Source: an uncultured SAR116 cluster alpha proteobacterium (lineage in GTDB: Bacteria > Pseudomonadota > Alphaproteobacteria > Puniceispirillales > Marisalimonadaceae). From it: a stretch of DNA of 64,000 bases. The stretch lies in the NCBI GenBank assembly GCA_902528415.1, contig CABZSR010000001.1, positions 62,001 to 126,000 of the forward strand, read 5' to 3'. Below are positions 46,601 through 53,052 of the stretch, piece by piece (position 1 is the stretch's first letter; every line of letters starts with the position of its first letter). The notes below the pieces were generated by a model, which saw only the letters and a program-made list of their open reading frames with translations, did no database searches and was not told the DNA's origin. The translations under genes and the position numbers were made by a program.

Positions 46601-47048
46601 AAATTTTAAAGATCTTTTTCAAAAACTCTTCGGAGGTGGAGATGCTGAATTAAAATTAGTTGGAAGTGAAGATCCTCTTAAAGCAGGTCTAGAAGTTTTA
46701 GCAAGTCCGCCTGGAAAGAAAATGCAACTTCTTTCACTTTTATCAGGAGGAGAACAAGCCTTAACGGCAATCTCTTTGATTTTTTCAGTATTTTTGTGTA
46801 ATCCTGCACCTATTTGTATTTTAGACGAGGTAGATGCACCACTTGATGACACAAATGTAGGAAGATTTTGTGAATTACTTAATAAAATAGTTGCAGATAC
46901 AAACACTTATTTTATGGTTGTAACGCATCATAGACTTACAATGGCTAAAATGGATAGACTATTTGGAGTTACAATGGAACAAAAGGGAATCAGTAGGTTA
47001 GTATCTGTTAATTTAGAAGAAGCTAACAGAATAAGGGACATTGCTTAA
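43617..47048 (+). CDS. smc: chromosome segregation protein SMC
   Basis: SMC forms the condensin-like ring that compacts and separates chromosomes with ScpA/ScpB. The 1143-residue protein has Walker A VGPNGCGKSNIVEAVKW (30-46), a long coiled coil (~165-490), a hinge (~495-620), a returning coiled coil (~640-930), the ABC signature LSGGEQ at 1042-1047, and Walker B ICILDEVDAPLDD with Asp1070-Glu1071. Order after a DsbA-like gene is common in alphaproteobacteria. All ATPase motifs are intact. Confidence 0.96.
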   Translation: MKFKSVRISGFKSFLEPTEILINNGLTGVVGPNGCGKSNIVEAVKWVMGENSARQMRGDEMDDIIFAGTSERPARNFAEVSIKLDNSERKAPANFNHLEEIEISRKIEREKGSIYRVNSKQVRARDIQLIFADNGTGARSSGIVGQGRIAQIIDATSEDRRIILEEAANIKGLHNRRHEAELKLNGANENLNRLIDIEQTYQDQLIELEKQGRKAARYRSVGDRLRKAEATLFLTLLNTAENEFNDFKKHLDIAKENVHKGQINVSKHTEAKKEILDELPELKKLETKKITVLQSLNITKIRLEEEKSSAKTTLNNTLNQIYQIEADIQREVEIKQDAKKTLLSLFTEEEKLKSESTNFLTKKTEALKLVKDLKAKTEEANTKLSTITSEIYSIKSDKSDLEKRISVLTDKIKNSEFQISEFNSKEDEQLLKKNNQQLSKLKQILRNKNQNLVSNKQELIKLEEKEVKLSNQKSNTDQNFNVINAELNSLSSILGDDILNKNSLEKSINNIGNLEKAIGSALGETLLAPIHSNQNHFLNNTYWRNDLKTKFNSELPKGAIPIISKIKKNSILDIALIGVGIVKDKETAYDLQKDLSFGQALTTSKGGLWRWDGFVQPQGVKNSYFERLQQIAKLRLLQNKLPAVKKEKKVIESKIDGNKLGISKCKRDIIELESQISEIIKNSNTLELANSQLDAKLLSSKVLLKEHLDITKISQKELVGLKNELNNSINLPSLLADELKIRNIADQCRNELADAMASEQQIKTHESFQARNLMQINNQSENWKKRENEASMRLMSLQDRLKKLKDDQKRLTSLPDDFEKREEDLNRQIDKAVQDKNIASDKLVHTETNLHNIEKLEREAEQKVSFFREEMIKIEASLDLARTKIQNIEARVFEKLRINTDKLFEIVGFNEKNNLNVSVELLEKTVQRLINERESLGAVNLRAEEEMKEMKEKIETMSSERIDLELAIEKLRTGIFELNKEGRQRLKDSFNDVNKNFKDLFQKLFGGGDAELKLVGSEDPLKAGLEVLASPPGKKMQLLSLLSGGEQALTAISLIFSVFLCNPAPICILDEVDAPLDDTNVGRFCELLNKIVADTNTYFMVVTHHRLTMAKMDRLFGVTMEQKGISRLVSVNLEEANRIRDIA

Positions 47049-47075
47049 AAAAATAAATTTTTTTCAAGTAAACTC

Positions 47076-47104
47076 TTGACTTATTTGCTTGGTCAAAATA
47101 ATTT
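47076..47104 (+). promoter_or_regulatory. possible sigma70-type promoter for the F0 operon
   Basis: TTGACT at 47076-47081 matches the -35 consensus well. After 17 bases there is TAATTT at 47099-47104, a weak -10. It lies 35 bases before the likely atpI start, in the only gap between smc and the atp genes. The weak -10 and the AT-rich background keep confidence low. Confidence 0.3.
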
Positions 47105-47138
47105 AAGCACGCTTATATTATGTATGCGAAAGTATGTT

Positions 47139-47438
47139 ATGAGCTCATTTAAAAAAGAAAAAAATTTAAATTCAAGAATAGATAATGCTTTAGCAAAAAA
47201 AGGGAATAAAAAAGAAGTTAATAACAATAACCAAACTTTAGTTAATACATTTTCTAGAGTTGCTACTGAACTACTAGCTGGATTATTGGTTGGTGCAGGT
47301 ATAGGTTGGACGTTAGATAAGTGGTTAAACACAAATCCTTGGTTCCTAATCTTATTCTTTTTGCTAGGTGGAGCCGCTGGTATACTAAATCTTTGGAGAG
47401 TGGTAACTGGAAAAGGCCTCAAAATTGGATACTTTTAA
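47139..47438 (+). CDS. atpI: ATP synthase F0 accessory protein AtpI
   Basis: This 99-residue membrane protein assists assembly of the c-ring. It has a charged N-terminal part and two helices: VATELLAGLLVGAGIGWTLD and WFLILFFLLGGAAGILNLW, the AtpI/Q pattern with glycine-rich helices. I take the ATG at 47139 (MSSFKKEK). Longer frames from 47076 add residues unlike the family and would run over the candidate promoter. atpB follows after 21 bases. Confidence 0.88.
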   Translation: MSSFKKEKNLNSRIDNALAKKGNKKEVNNNNQTLVNTFSRVATELLAGLLVGAGIGWTLDKWLNTNPWFLILFFLLGGAAGILNLWRVVTGKGLKIGYF

Positions 47439-47459
47439 CATTTGATATAGAAAAAAATA

Positions 47460-48203
47460 ATGAATTCACCCGTCGAGCAATTTAAAATAAAAGTTTTATA
47501 TGAATTAGACATTATGGGCATAGATATTTCTTTCACTAATGCATCATTATTTATGATATTATCTATTCTGGGTTCTGCTGGATTTTTATATATGGGAGCA
47601 AGAAAACAAGCTCTCGTTCCTAACAGATTTCAGTCTCTAGTAGAAATGTCATATGAATTTGTAGCTAATATGGTTAAAGAGAATGCTGGTAAAGGCAGTC
47701 AAGCTTATTTTCCATTTATATTCACTCTATTTATGTTTATTTTATTTGGTAATTTACTTGGCATGATTCCATACAGTTATACTTTTACTTCACAAATAGC
47801 AGTCACTTTTACATTAGCAGCTATCATATTTATTGGAGTTACAATTATCGCACTTTTTAAGCATGGATTGAAATTTTTTACATTTTTCTTCCCATCAGGG
47901 GTGCCTATTGGTTTAGCGCCATTGCTTATTCCAATAGAAATAATATCTTACTTTATTCGTCCTATTAGTCTATCAGTCAGATTATTTGCCAATATGTTAG
48001 CTGGACACACTATGATGAAGGTGTTTGCTGGTCTTATAATAATGATGGGATCTGCGAGTGGTTTTTTAAAGGTTGGTGCAATTTTACCACTGATGGCCGT
48101 TATAGGATTAACTGGACTTGAATTTCTAGTTGCAGCCTTGCAAGCCTATGTCTTTAGTATTCTAACATGTATGTATCTTCATGATGCACTACATTTACAT
48201 TAA
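47460..48203 (+). CDS. atpB: ATP synthase F0 subunit a
   Basis: Subunit a forms the two proton half-channels against the c-ring. The 247-residue protein has five to six helices. The essential arginine lies in YFIRPISLSVRLFANMLAGH (~residues 161-180). GMIPYSYTFTSQIAVT and the C-terminal ALQAYVFSILTCMYLHDALH are family marks. It is in the conserved alphaproteobacterial order atpI-B-E-F'-F, without F1 genes. Confidence 0.97.
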   Translation: MNSPVEQFKIKVLYELDIMGIDISFTNASLFMILSILGSAGFLYMGARKQALVPNRFQSLVEMSYEFVANMVKENAGKGSQAYFPFIFTLFMFILFGNLLGMIPYSYTFTSQIAVTFTLAAIIFIGVTIIALFKHGLKFFTFFFPSGVPIGLAPLLIPIEIISYFIRPISLSVRLFANMLAGHTMMKVFAGLIIMMGSASGFLKVGAILPLMAVIGLTGLEFLVAALQAYVFSILTCMYLHDALHLH

Positions 48204-48242
48204 TTCATAACTAAATTATATAATTAACGAAAGGAAAATAAA

Positions 48243-48470
48243 ATGGAAATGGATGCCGCAAAATTAATAGGAGCAGGTCTAGCAGTTATAGCGCTAGCCG
48301 GTGTGGGAGTTGGAATTGGTAATATCTTTGCTTCTTTAGTTACTGCTGTTGGTCGAAATCCAGCTGCAAAAAATGAAGTTTTTGGTATAGCTATTCTAGG
48401 TTTTGCTTTAACTGAAGCCGTTGCTTTGTTTGCACTTGTTATTGCACTTTTGTTATTATTTACATTCTAA
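48243..48470 (+). CDS. atpE: ATP synthase F0 subunit c
   Basis: This is the 75-residue proteolipid of the rotor ring. Two helices are joined by the polar loop GRNPAAKNE. The ion-carrying carboxylate is Glu58 in [11 protein letters not shown]. The N-terminal helix has the glycine repeat GVGVGIGN (20-27). The residue after Glu58 is Ala, and the usual Na+ ligand set is not seen, so proton coupling is expected. ACGAAAGGA precedes the ATG. A strong RNA hairpin follows the stop. Confidence 0.97.
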   Translation: MEMDAAKLIGAGLAVIALAGVGVGIGNIFASLVTAVGRNPAAKNEVFGIAILGFALTEAVALFALVIALLLLFTF

Positions 48471-48481
48471 ACAATAAATTT

Positions 48482-48514
48482 TTTTGCCTGTAGCACAATA
48501 AGCTATAGGCAAAA
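48482..48514 (+). other. intercistronic RNA hairpin between atpE and the b' gene
   Basis: Arms TTTTGCCTGTAGC (48482-48494) and GCTATAGGCAAAA (48502-48514) pair over 13 bases with a single G-U wobble and a seven-base loop. It begins 12 bases after the atpE stop and lies 20 bases before the next start. No U-tract follows on the plus strand, so a full terminator is unlikely. It may protect the atpE message end or reduce expression of the downstream genes, matching the excess of subunit c. Confidence 0.6.
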
Positions 48515-48533
48515 TATAGTTAGAAAATTAAAA

Positions 48534-49118
48534 ATGTTATATTTTAAAAAATTATTTTTAACTTCAATATTTGTTATTAATGTTGAAACTGCAATCGCTT
48601 CACAAGCAAAAACAGGTCTTCCCCAATTAGATCTTAACACTTATCCATCCCTAATGTTTTGGTCAATTATTTCTCTTATGATTGGTTTTGCATTGATGAA
48701 ATATTTTGTAACTCCAAATATTAAATCAATTTTAAACTCTAGAGAAACCTCCATACAAAATGATTTAGTTAAAGCCAAGACTTCAAATCAAGAATCTGAG
48801 AAAATTAAACAATCAATTATAAAAAGTCAGGAAGATATTAAATCAAAGTCACAAAAAATTATTTCTGACGCAATATTAGAGTCGAAACAAAGTATTGAAA
48901 AAAAAGAAAAAGAGATTTCTGCAAAGTTGGTATTGAAGGTTTCAGAGGCAGAAAAGAAAATAATTAATACACAAAATACTGTTATTAACGATGTGATAAA
49001 TGTTGCTGAAGAAATAACAGCTGATGTAGTCAAAAAATTTACAGATATAAAATATGATAAAAGCAATGTTAAAAAAGCAATAAAGTTAGCTTCGAATAAT
49101 ATATTGATGGAGAAATAA
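48534..49118 (+). CDS. atpG: ATP synthase F0 subunit b'
   Basis: This is a peripheral-stalk subunit of 194 residues. A short signal-like or loop region is followed by GLPQLDLNTYPSLMFWSIIS and one membrane helix (~35-58), then PNIKSILNSRETSIQNDL and a long charged coiled coil. The QLDxxTxxxQxFW-like pattern is that of b' in bacteria with two different b chains. It pairs with the b subunit gene, which starts one base after its stop. In older nomenclature the gene is called atpG or atpF2. Confidence 0.92.
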   Translation: MLYFKKLFLTSIFVINVETAIASQAKTGLPQLDLNTYPSLMFWSIISLMIGFALMKYFVTPNIKSILNSRETSIQNDLVKAKTSNQESEKIKQSIIKSQEDIKSKSQKIISDAILESKQSIEKKEKEISAKLVLKVSEAEKKIINTQNTVINDVINVAEEITADVVKKFTDIKYDKSNVKKAIKLASNNILMEK

Positions 49119-49119
49119 C

Positions 49120-49605
49120 GTGTATCTTGATGAAACAGCTTGGGTTGCAATAGCATTTATTATATTCATTGGCTTGGTTTGGAAAAAAGCAAGCAAAGCA
49201 ATAGTGTCCATATTAGATGATAGATCCGTGTTAATACAAAATGAATTACAGGAAGCTAAATCTCTTAAAGAAGAGGCTTTAGAAGAGCTTAGAAAATCTC
49301 TACAAACCCAAAAAAAAGTTTCAGAAGAAGCCGAAAATATAATTCGTGAAGCAAAAGAGACAGCAAAAAAGATACAAGAAGAAGCCTATTCCAAATCTTC
49401 AGATATTATAAAAAGAAAAGAAGATCAGGCTAAACAAAAGATTATCGCGTTAGAAATTGATGCAATTAAAAATATAAAAAAAATAACTGGTAACGTTATA
49501 ATCGAATCTTCAAAAATATATATAGAATCTAATATTGATAAAAAAGAAAACGTAAATTTAATAACCAAATCTTCTAACGAGATAAAGCCATCATTGTTGG
49601 CTTAA
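49120..49605 (+). CDS. atpF: ATP synthase F0 subunit b
   Basis: This 161-residue peripheral-stalk subunit has one N-terminal helix (WVAIAFIIFIGLVWKKASK) and then a charged coiled coil (ILDDRSVLIQNELQEAKSLKEEA onward). It dimerises with b' to hold F1. The start is a GTG at 49120, one base after the b' stop, so reinitiation is likely. It is the last gene of the F0 operon, and the convergent lipoprotein gene ends at the very next base. Confidence 0.92.
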   Translation: MYLDETAWVAIAFIIFIGLVWKKASKAIVSILDDRSVLIQNELQEAKSLKEEALEELRKSLQTQKKVSEEAENIIREAKETAKKIQEEAYSKSSDIIKRKEDQAKQKIIALEIDAIKNIKKITGNVIIESSKIYIESNIDKKENVNLITKSSNEIKPSLLA

Positions 49606-50034
49606 TTACCTTAACCCCAAATGAACTTGACCGCCGTTAGGTATTTTTATATCAAAATCCGTTTCTCTATCAACTATTTTACTTCCCTTTAAAAGAAACT
49701 GCGAATATTTAAAACTATCTCTATCATATTCTTTGTTGTTCATGTCAGTTGAAACTAATGTAATATTTACAGGGACATAATCTTCAATATTATTGTCTTT
49801 TCTGATAGCCCTCACGTTTACTGAAATTTCCATTTCAATATTATCTTTATCTTTAGTACAATATGTTTTTACACCTCTCAAACCAATATAAACAGGTAAT
49901 TTATTTTCAGATTTAACAATAACTTCTGCGGCCTTTTTGGGTGCTGTTACTTTAGGACAATCTACAACATCCATTTTGAGAGATGAGCAACCATTTAAAA
50001 TTAAAAAAAAACAAAGTATAATAAATTTAACCAT
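49606..50034 (-). CDS. lipoprotein of unknown function
   Basis: This is a 142-residue protein with a clear lipoprotein signal: hydrophobic residues 3-13 and the lipobox LNGC with Cys16. The mature part is beta-rich (VYIGLRGVKTYCTKDKDN, ISVNVRAIRKDNN, PVNITLVSTD) and ends QVHLGLR. Two later cysteines occur (DVVDCPK and TYCTKD). I do not recognise the family. It is transcribed towards the atp operon with no base between the two stops, and is divergent from ispH. Confidence 0.75.
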   Translation of the reverse strand: MVKFIILCFFLILNGCSSLKMDVVDCPKVTAPKKAAEVIVKSENKLPVYIGLRGVKTYCTKDKDNIEMEISVNVRAIRKDNNIEDYVPVNITLVSTDMNNKEYDRDSFKYSQFLLKGSKIVDRETDFDIKIPNGGQVHLGLR

Positions 50035-50118
50035 TGATAGTTACCTTTTAGCATAAAAAACTTTAAAACAAGATTAATCTTTATTGACGTAATCAATGTA
50101 ATACATCAAAAGTAAATT

Positions 50119-51072
50119 ATGAAGAAACAAAAAATAAATTTATATTTAGCTTCACCTAGAGGTTTTTGCGCTGGTGTTGATAGAGCAGTTAAAATAGTTG
50201 AAGAATCTATTAAAAAATTTGGAGCCCCAGTTTACGTCAGACATGAAATAGTTCATAACAAAGATGTTGTGAATTCATTAGCACGAATTGGAGCTATTTT
50301 TGTAGATGAGGTTAAAGAAGCACCAATAAATCGACCAATAATATTCTCTGCACATGGTGTTGCTAAATCCGTTGTTAATGAAGCTAAAAAAAGAAAAATG
50401 ATATCCATTGATGCAACCTGTCCGTTAGTCACTAAAGTTCATAATGAAACAATACGTCATTATAATATAGGTAGACACGTTTTATTAATAGGTCACAAAA
50501 ATCATGTTGAAGTGATAGGTACCATGGGACAAGTACCTGAAAATAGTATTACATTAATTGAAACTGAAGAAGATGCTCATAAAGTTAAAGTTTCTAATCC
50601 TGATAATTTAGCTTTTGCCACACAAACAACCTTATCATTAGATGATACTAGTAAAATTTTAAACATATTAAAAAATAGGTTTCCTAACATTAAAGGACCA
50701 AGCTCTGAAGATATATGTTATGCAACTACAAATAGACAGTTGGCTGTTAAATCAATGTCAAAAATATGTGATTATATTTTGGTAATAGGAGCAGAAAACT
50801 CTTCAAACTCAGTTCGCTTAGTTGAAGTGGCATTGTCACGTGGTGTTCAAAAAGCAATTTTGATTCCAAATGAAGAAAAATTAGATATGTTTTTAAATAA
50901 TTTTAATCCAAAAAAATATCCTAATATTGGATTGACAGCAGGTGCTTCCGCCCCTGAAACTTTAGTCCAAGTTTTAATATCAAAACTAAAAAAAGATTTT
51001 GACGTTAATCTCATAGATCATGAAGTCACAAAAGAAGATGTAAAATTTAATTTACCAAAAATATTACGATAA
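50119..51072 (+). CDS. ispH: 4-hydroxy-3-methylbut-2-enyl diphosphate reductase
   Basis: IspH makes isopentenyl and dimethylallyl diphosphate in the last MEP step using a [4Fe-4S] cluster. The 317-residue protein has cluster ligands Cys17 (PRGFCAGVDRA), Cys101 (DATCPLVTKVH) and Cys200 (DICYATTNRQ). The acid-base Glu131 is in GHKNHVEVIGTMGQ. ENSSNSVRLVEVA and TAGASAPE bind the diphosphate. It heads the ispH-thrB-rnhA run, an order seen in other alphaproteobacteria. dxs and ispA are at 9513-12415. Confidence 0.96.
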   Translation: MKKQKINLYLASPRGFCAGVDRAVKIVEESIKKFGAPVYVRHEIVHNKDVVNSLARIGAIFVDEVKEAPINRPIIFSAHGVAKSVVNEAKKRKMISIDATCPLVTKVHNETIRHYNIGRHVLLIGHKNHVEVIGTMGQVPENSITLIETEEDAHKVKVSNPDNLAFATQTTLSLDDTSKILNILKNRFPNIKGPSSEDICYATTNRQLAVKSMSKICDYILVIGAENSSNSVRLVEVALSRGVQKAILIPNEEKLDMFLNNFNPKKYPNIGLTAGASAPETLVQVLISKLKKDFDVNLIDHEVTKEDVKFNLPKILR

Positions 51073-51089
51073 GAAATTAGGACACAAAG

Positions 51090-52076
51090 TTGGCAGTTTA
51101 TACTAATTTAAATGATGAACAAATATCTGATTTTTTAAAACTATATAGAATTGGTAAGTTAATTTCATTTACTGGAATTACAGAAGGAATAGAAAATAGT
51201 AATTTTCATTTAAAAACTACTAGTGGTGAATTTATACTTACAATTTTTGAAAAGAGAGTTAACAAAAAAGATTTACCATTTTTTATAAATGTAATGAAAC
51301 ATCTAAGTAAAAAAAAGTTTTTTTGTCCAAAACCAATTGGTGATGCAAAAGATAATTATCTTCAGGAATTACGTGGAAAACCTGCAATAATTGTAAACTA
51401 TTTACAAGGAAAATCTAAAACTAAAATAACAATAGAAGACTGTTACAAAGTCGGATCTAAAATAGCCTTAATGCATATAAAAACTAGAGATTTCTCTTCT
51501 GAAAGGGAAAATTCCCTTTCAATAAATGGATGTCAAAATCTTATTAAAAAATGTGATGTTTCAATTCCTAATGATATTCTAAATAAAATTGAACCTAACA
51601 TTTTAAAAGAGATACAAAATTCATTTAATTACTGTGTAAAGTTTTGGCCATACAATTTACCCAAAGGTTTTATTCACGCTGACATTTTTCCCGATAATGT
51701 ATTTTTTCATGAAAATAAATTATCAGGCATAATAGATTTTTATTTTTCTTGTACTGATATTTTATCTTATGACTTAGCTATAGCCATAAATGCTTGGTGT
51801 TTTGATCAAGAAAAAAATTTCAACCAAAAAAAATATCAATCTTTACTTGATGGATACAACTCTCAAAGAACATTAAGTAGTGATGAAATTTTTTATTTGC
51901 CTCTTTTATCTAAAGTTGCATCTATGAGGTTTTTACTTACAAGATTATATGACTGGGTACACACACCAAAAGATGCAGATGTTCTTCCTAAAAATCCTGC
52001 AGAATATATAAATAAGTTAAAACACTTTAAAGAAGTAGTCGAAAAAATAAATTACCACGAAACTTACCAGCTATGA
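51090..52076 (+). CDS. thrB: homoserine kinase (ThrB, aminoglycoside-phosphotransferase-like type)
   Basis: This 328-residue kinase phosphorylates homoserine for threonine synthesis. It is the APH-fold type and not the GHMP type. The catalytic loop is GFIHADIFPDNVFF and the metal motif is GIIDFYFSCTD. The N-terminal part YRIGKLISFTGITEGIENSNFHL matches this ThrB family. The start is TTG 51090 with AGGA seven bases upstream. rnhA overlaps it by four bases. thrC, the next enzyme, is at 56892 on the other strand. Confidence 0.94.
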   Translation: MAVYTNLNDEQISDFLKLYRIGKLISFTGITEGIENSNFHLKTTSGEFILTIFEKRVNKKDLPFFINVMKHLSKKKFFCPKPIGDAKDNYLQELRGKPAIIVNYLQGKSKTKITIEDCYKVGSKIALMHIKTRDFSSERENSLSINGCQNLIKKCDVSIPNDILNKIEPNILKEIQNSFNYCVKFWPYNLPKGFIHADIFPDNVFFHENKLSGIIDFYFSCTDILSYDLAIAINAWCFDQEKNFNQKKYQSLLDGYNSQRTLSSDEIFYLPLLSKVASMRFLLTRLYDWVHTPKDADVLPKNPAEYINKLKHFKEVVEKINYHETYQL

Positions 52077-52507
52077 ATGAGATAACAATTTACACAGATG
52101 GCGCTTGTTCGGGTAACCCAGGTAAAGGCGGATGGGGTGCTATATTGATATACGCTAAAGAAAAAAAGTACATGTCAGGATCAAAACAACTAACAACAAA
52201 TAATCAAATGGAATTAACTGCTACTATTGAAGCCCTTAAAGTAATTTTAAAACCTAGCAAAATAGCTTTATATACTGACTCGCAATATGTAAAAAATGGC
52301 ATAACTTCTTGGATTTTTAATTGGAAAAAAAATGGATGGAAGACAGCAAATAAGAAACCCGTTGCTAATAAAGATTTGTGGATAGAGTTAGAAAAGTATG
52401 TTGATTTTCACTCAGTAAATTGGTTTTGGGTTAAAGGTCATTCAGGAGATCACTATAACGAAATAGCAGACGAATTAGCCGTTAAAGCTATGAACGAAAG
52501 ATCTTAA
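52073..52507 (+). CDS. rnhA: ribonuclease HI
   Basis: This enzyme degrades RNA in RNA-DNA hybrids. It has 144 residues, the family length. The active-site carboxylates are Asp9 (YTDGACSGNPGKGGWG), Glu47 (NQMELTATIEAL), Asp69 (LYTDSQYV) and Asp133 (EIADELA), with the flexible-loop His123 (VKGHSGD). It overlaps thrB by four bases (ATGA), so translation is probably coupled. It converges with the peroxiredoxin gene. Confidence 0.96.
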   Translation: MNEITIYTDGACSGNPGKGGWGAILIYAKEKKYMSGSKQLTTNNQMELTATIEALKVILKPSKIALYTDSQYVKNGITSWIFNWKKNGWKTANKKPVANKDLWIELEKYVDFHSVNWFWVKGHSGDHYNEIADELAVKAMNERS

Positions 52508-52511
52508 GAGA

Positions 52512-52991
52512 TCACAAATGTTTTAACATATTCTCAGCTGAGGAAACTTCAAAAGCACCTACCTCTTCAACAAATAATTTAGATATAATATTATTTTCAA
52601 CAACCATAGAAAATCTTCTTGACCTTCGTCCCATAACTTTTCCAAAGTCCATATCTAGTCCTAGAGCTTCCGAGATTGAACAATCTGTGTCTGCAAGCAT
52701 GTCTATTTTTCCGACCACACTATTTGCTTCACCCCAGGCACGCATAACATGTGGATCATTAACTGCCATACATGCAACTACAGTTACACCTTTTTTTAAA
52801 ATTTGTTCATAATTTTTAATATAACTGGGTAAATGTTTAGCAGAACAAGTAGGAGTAAAAGCACCAGGTAATGCAAAAAGAACTACTTTTTTTGATTTAA
52901 AATATTCTTCAGTACTAATATGCTTGACGCCTTCATGATCTTTCAAAAGAAAAGTACCAGATGGGAAACTATCTCCTACACCTATTGACAT
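52512..52991 (-). CDS. peroxiredoxin, Prx5/type II (glutaredoxin-like) group
   Basis: This 159-residue thiol peroxidase reduces hydrogen peroxide and alkyl hydroperoxides. The peroxidatic Cys49 is in PGAFTPTCSAKHLPSY, the Prx5 signature. The conserved Arg region is GRRSRRFSMVV. No second conserved resolving cysteine is obvious near the C-terminus, which suggests reduction by an external thiol such as glutathione or glutaredoxin. It is encoded next to the DsbD-like gene. Confidence 0.93.
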   Translation of the reverse strand: MSIGVGDSFPSGTFLLKDHEGVKHISTEEYFKSKKVVLFALPGAFTPTCSAKHLPSYIKNYEQILKKGVTVVACMAVNDPHVMRAWGEANSVVGKIDMLADTDCSISEALGLDMDFGKVMGRRSRRFSMVVENNIISKLFVEEVGAFEVSSAENMLKHL

Positions 52992-53052
52992 ATAAACTCC
53001 TTAATTTTAATAAGTTCATACAATAAACAAATATAAATTATTTTAAACTGAT

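Noticed and set aside
46619-46906. 95-residue minus-strand open frame
   Set aside because: It is antisense to the SMC signature and Walker B region, which fully explains the open frame.
47093-47422. 109-residue minus-strand open frame over atpI
   Set aside because: It is antisense to atpI, which has the expected helices and operon position; no ribosome-binding site or homology is evident.
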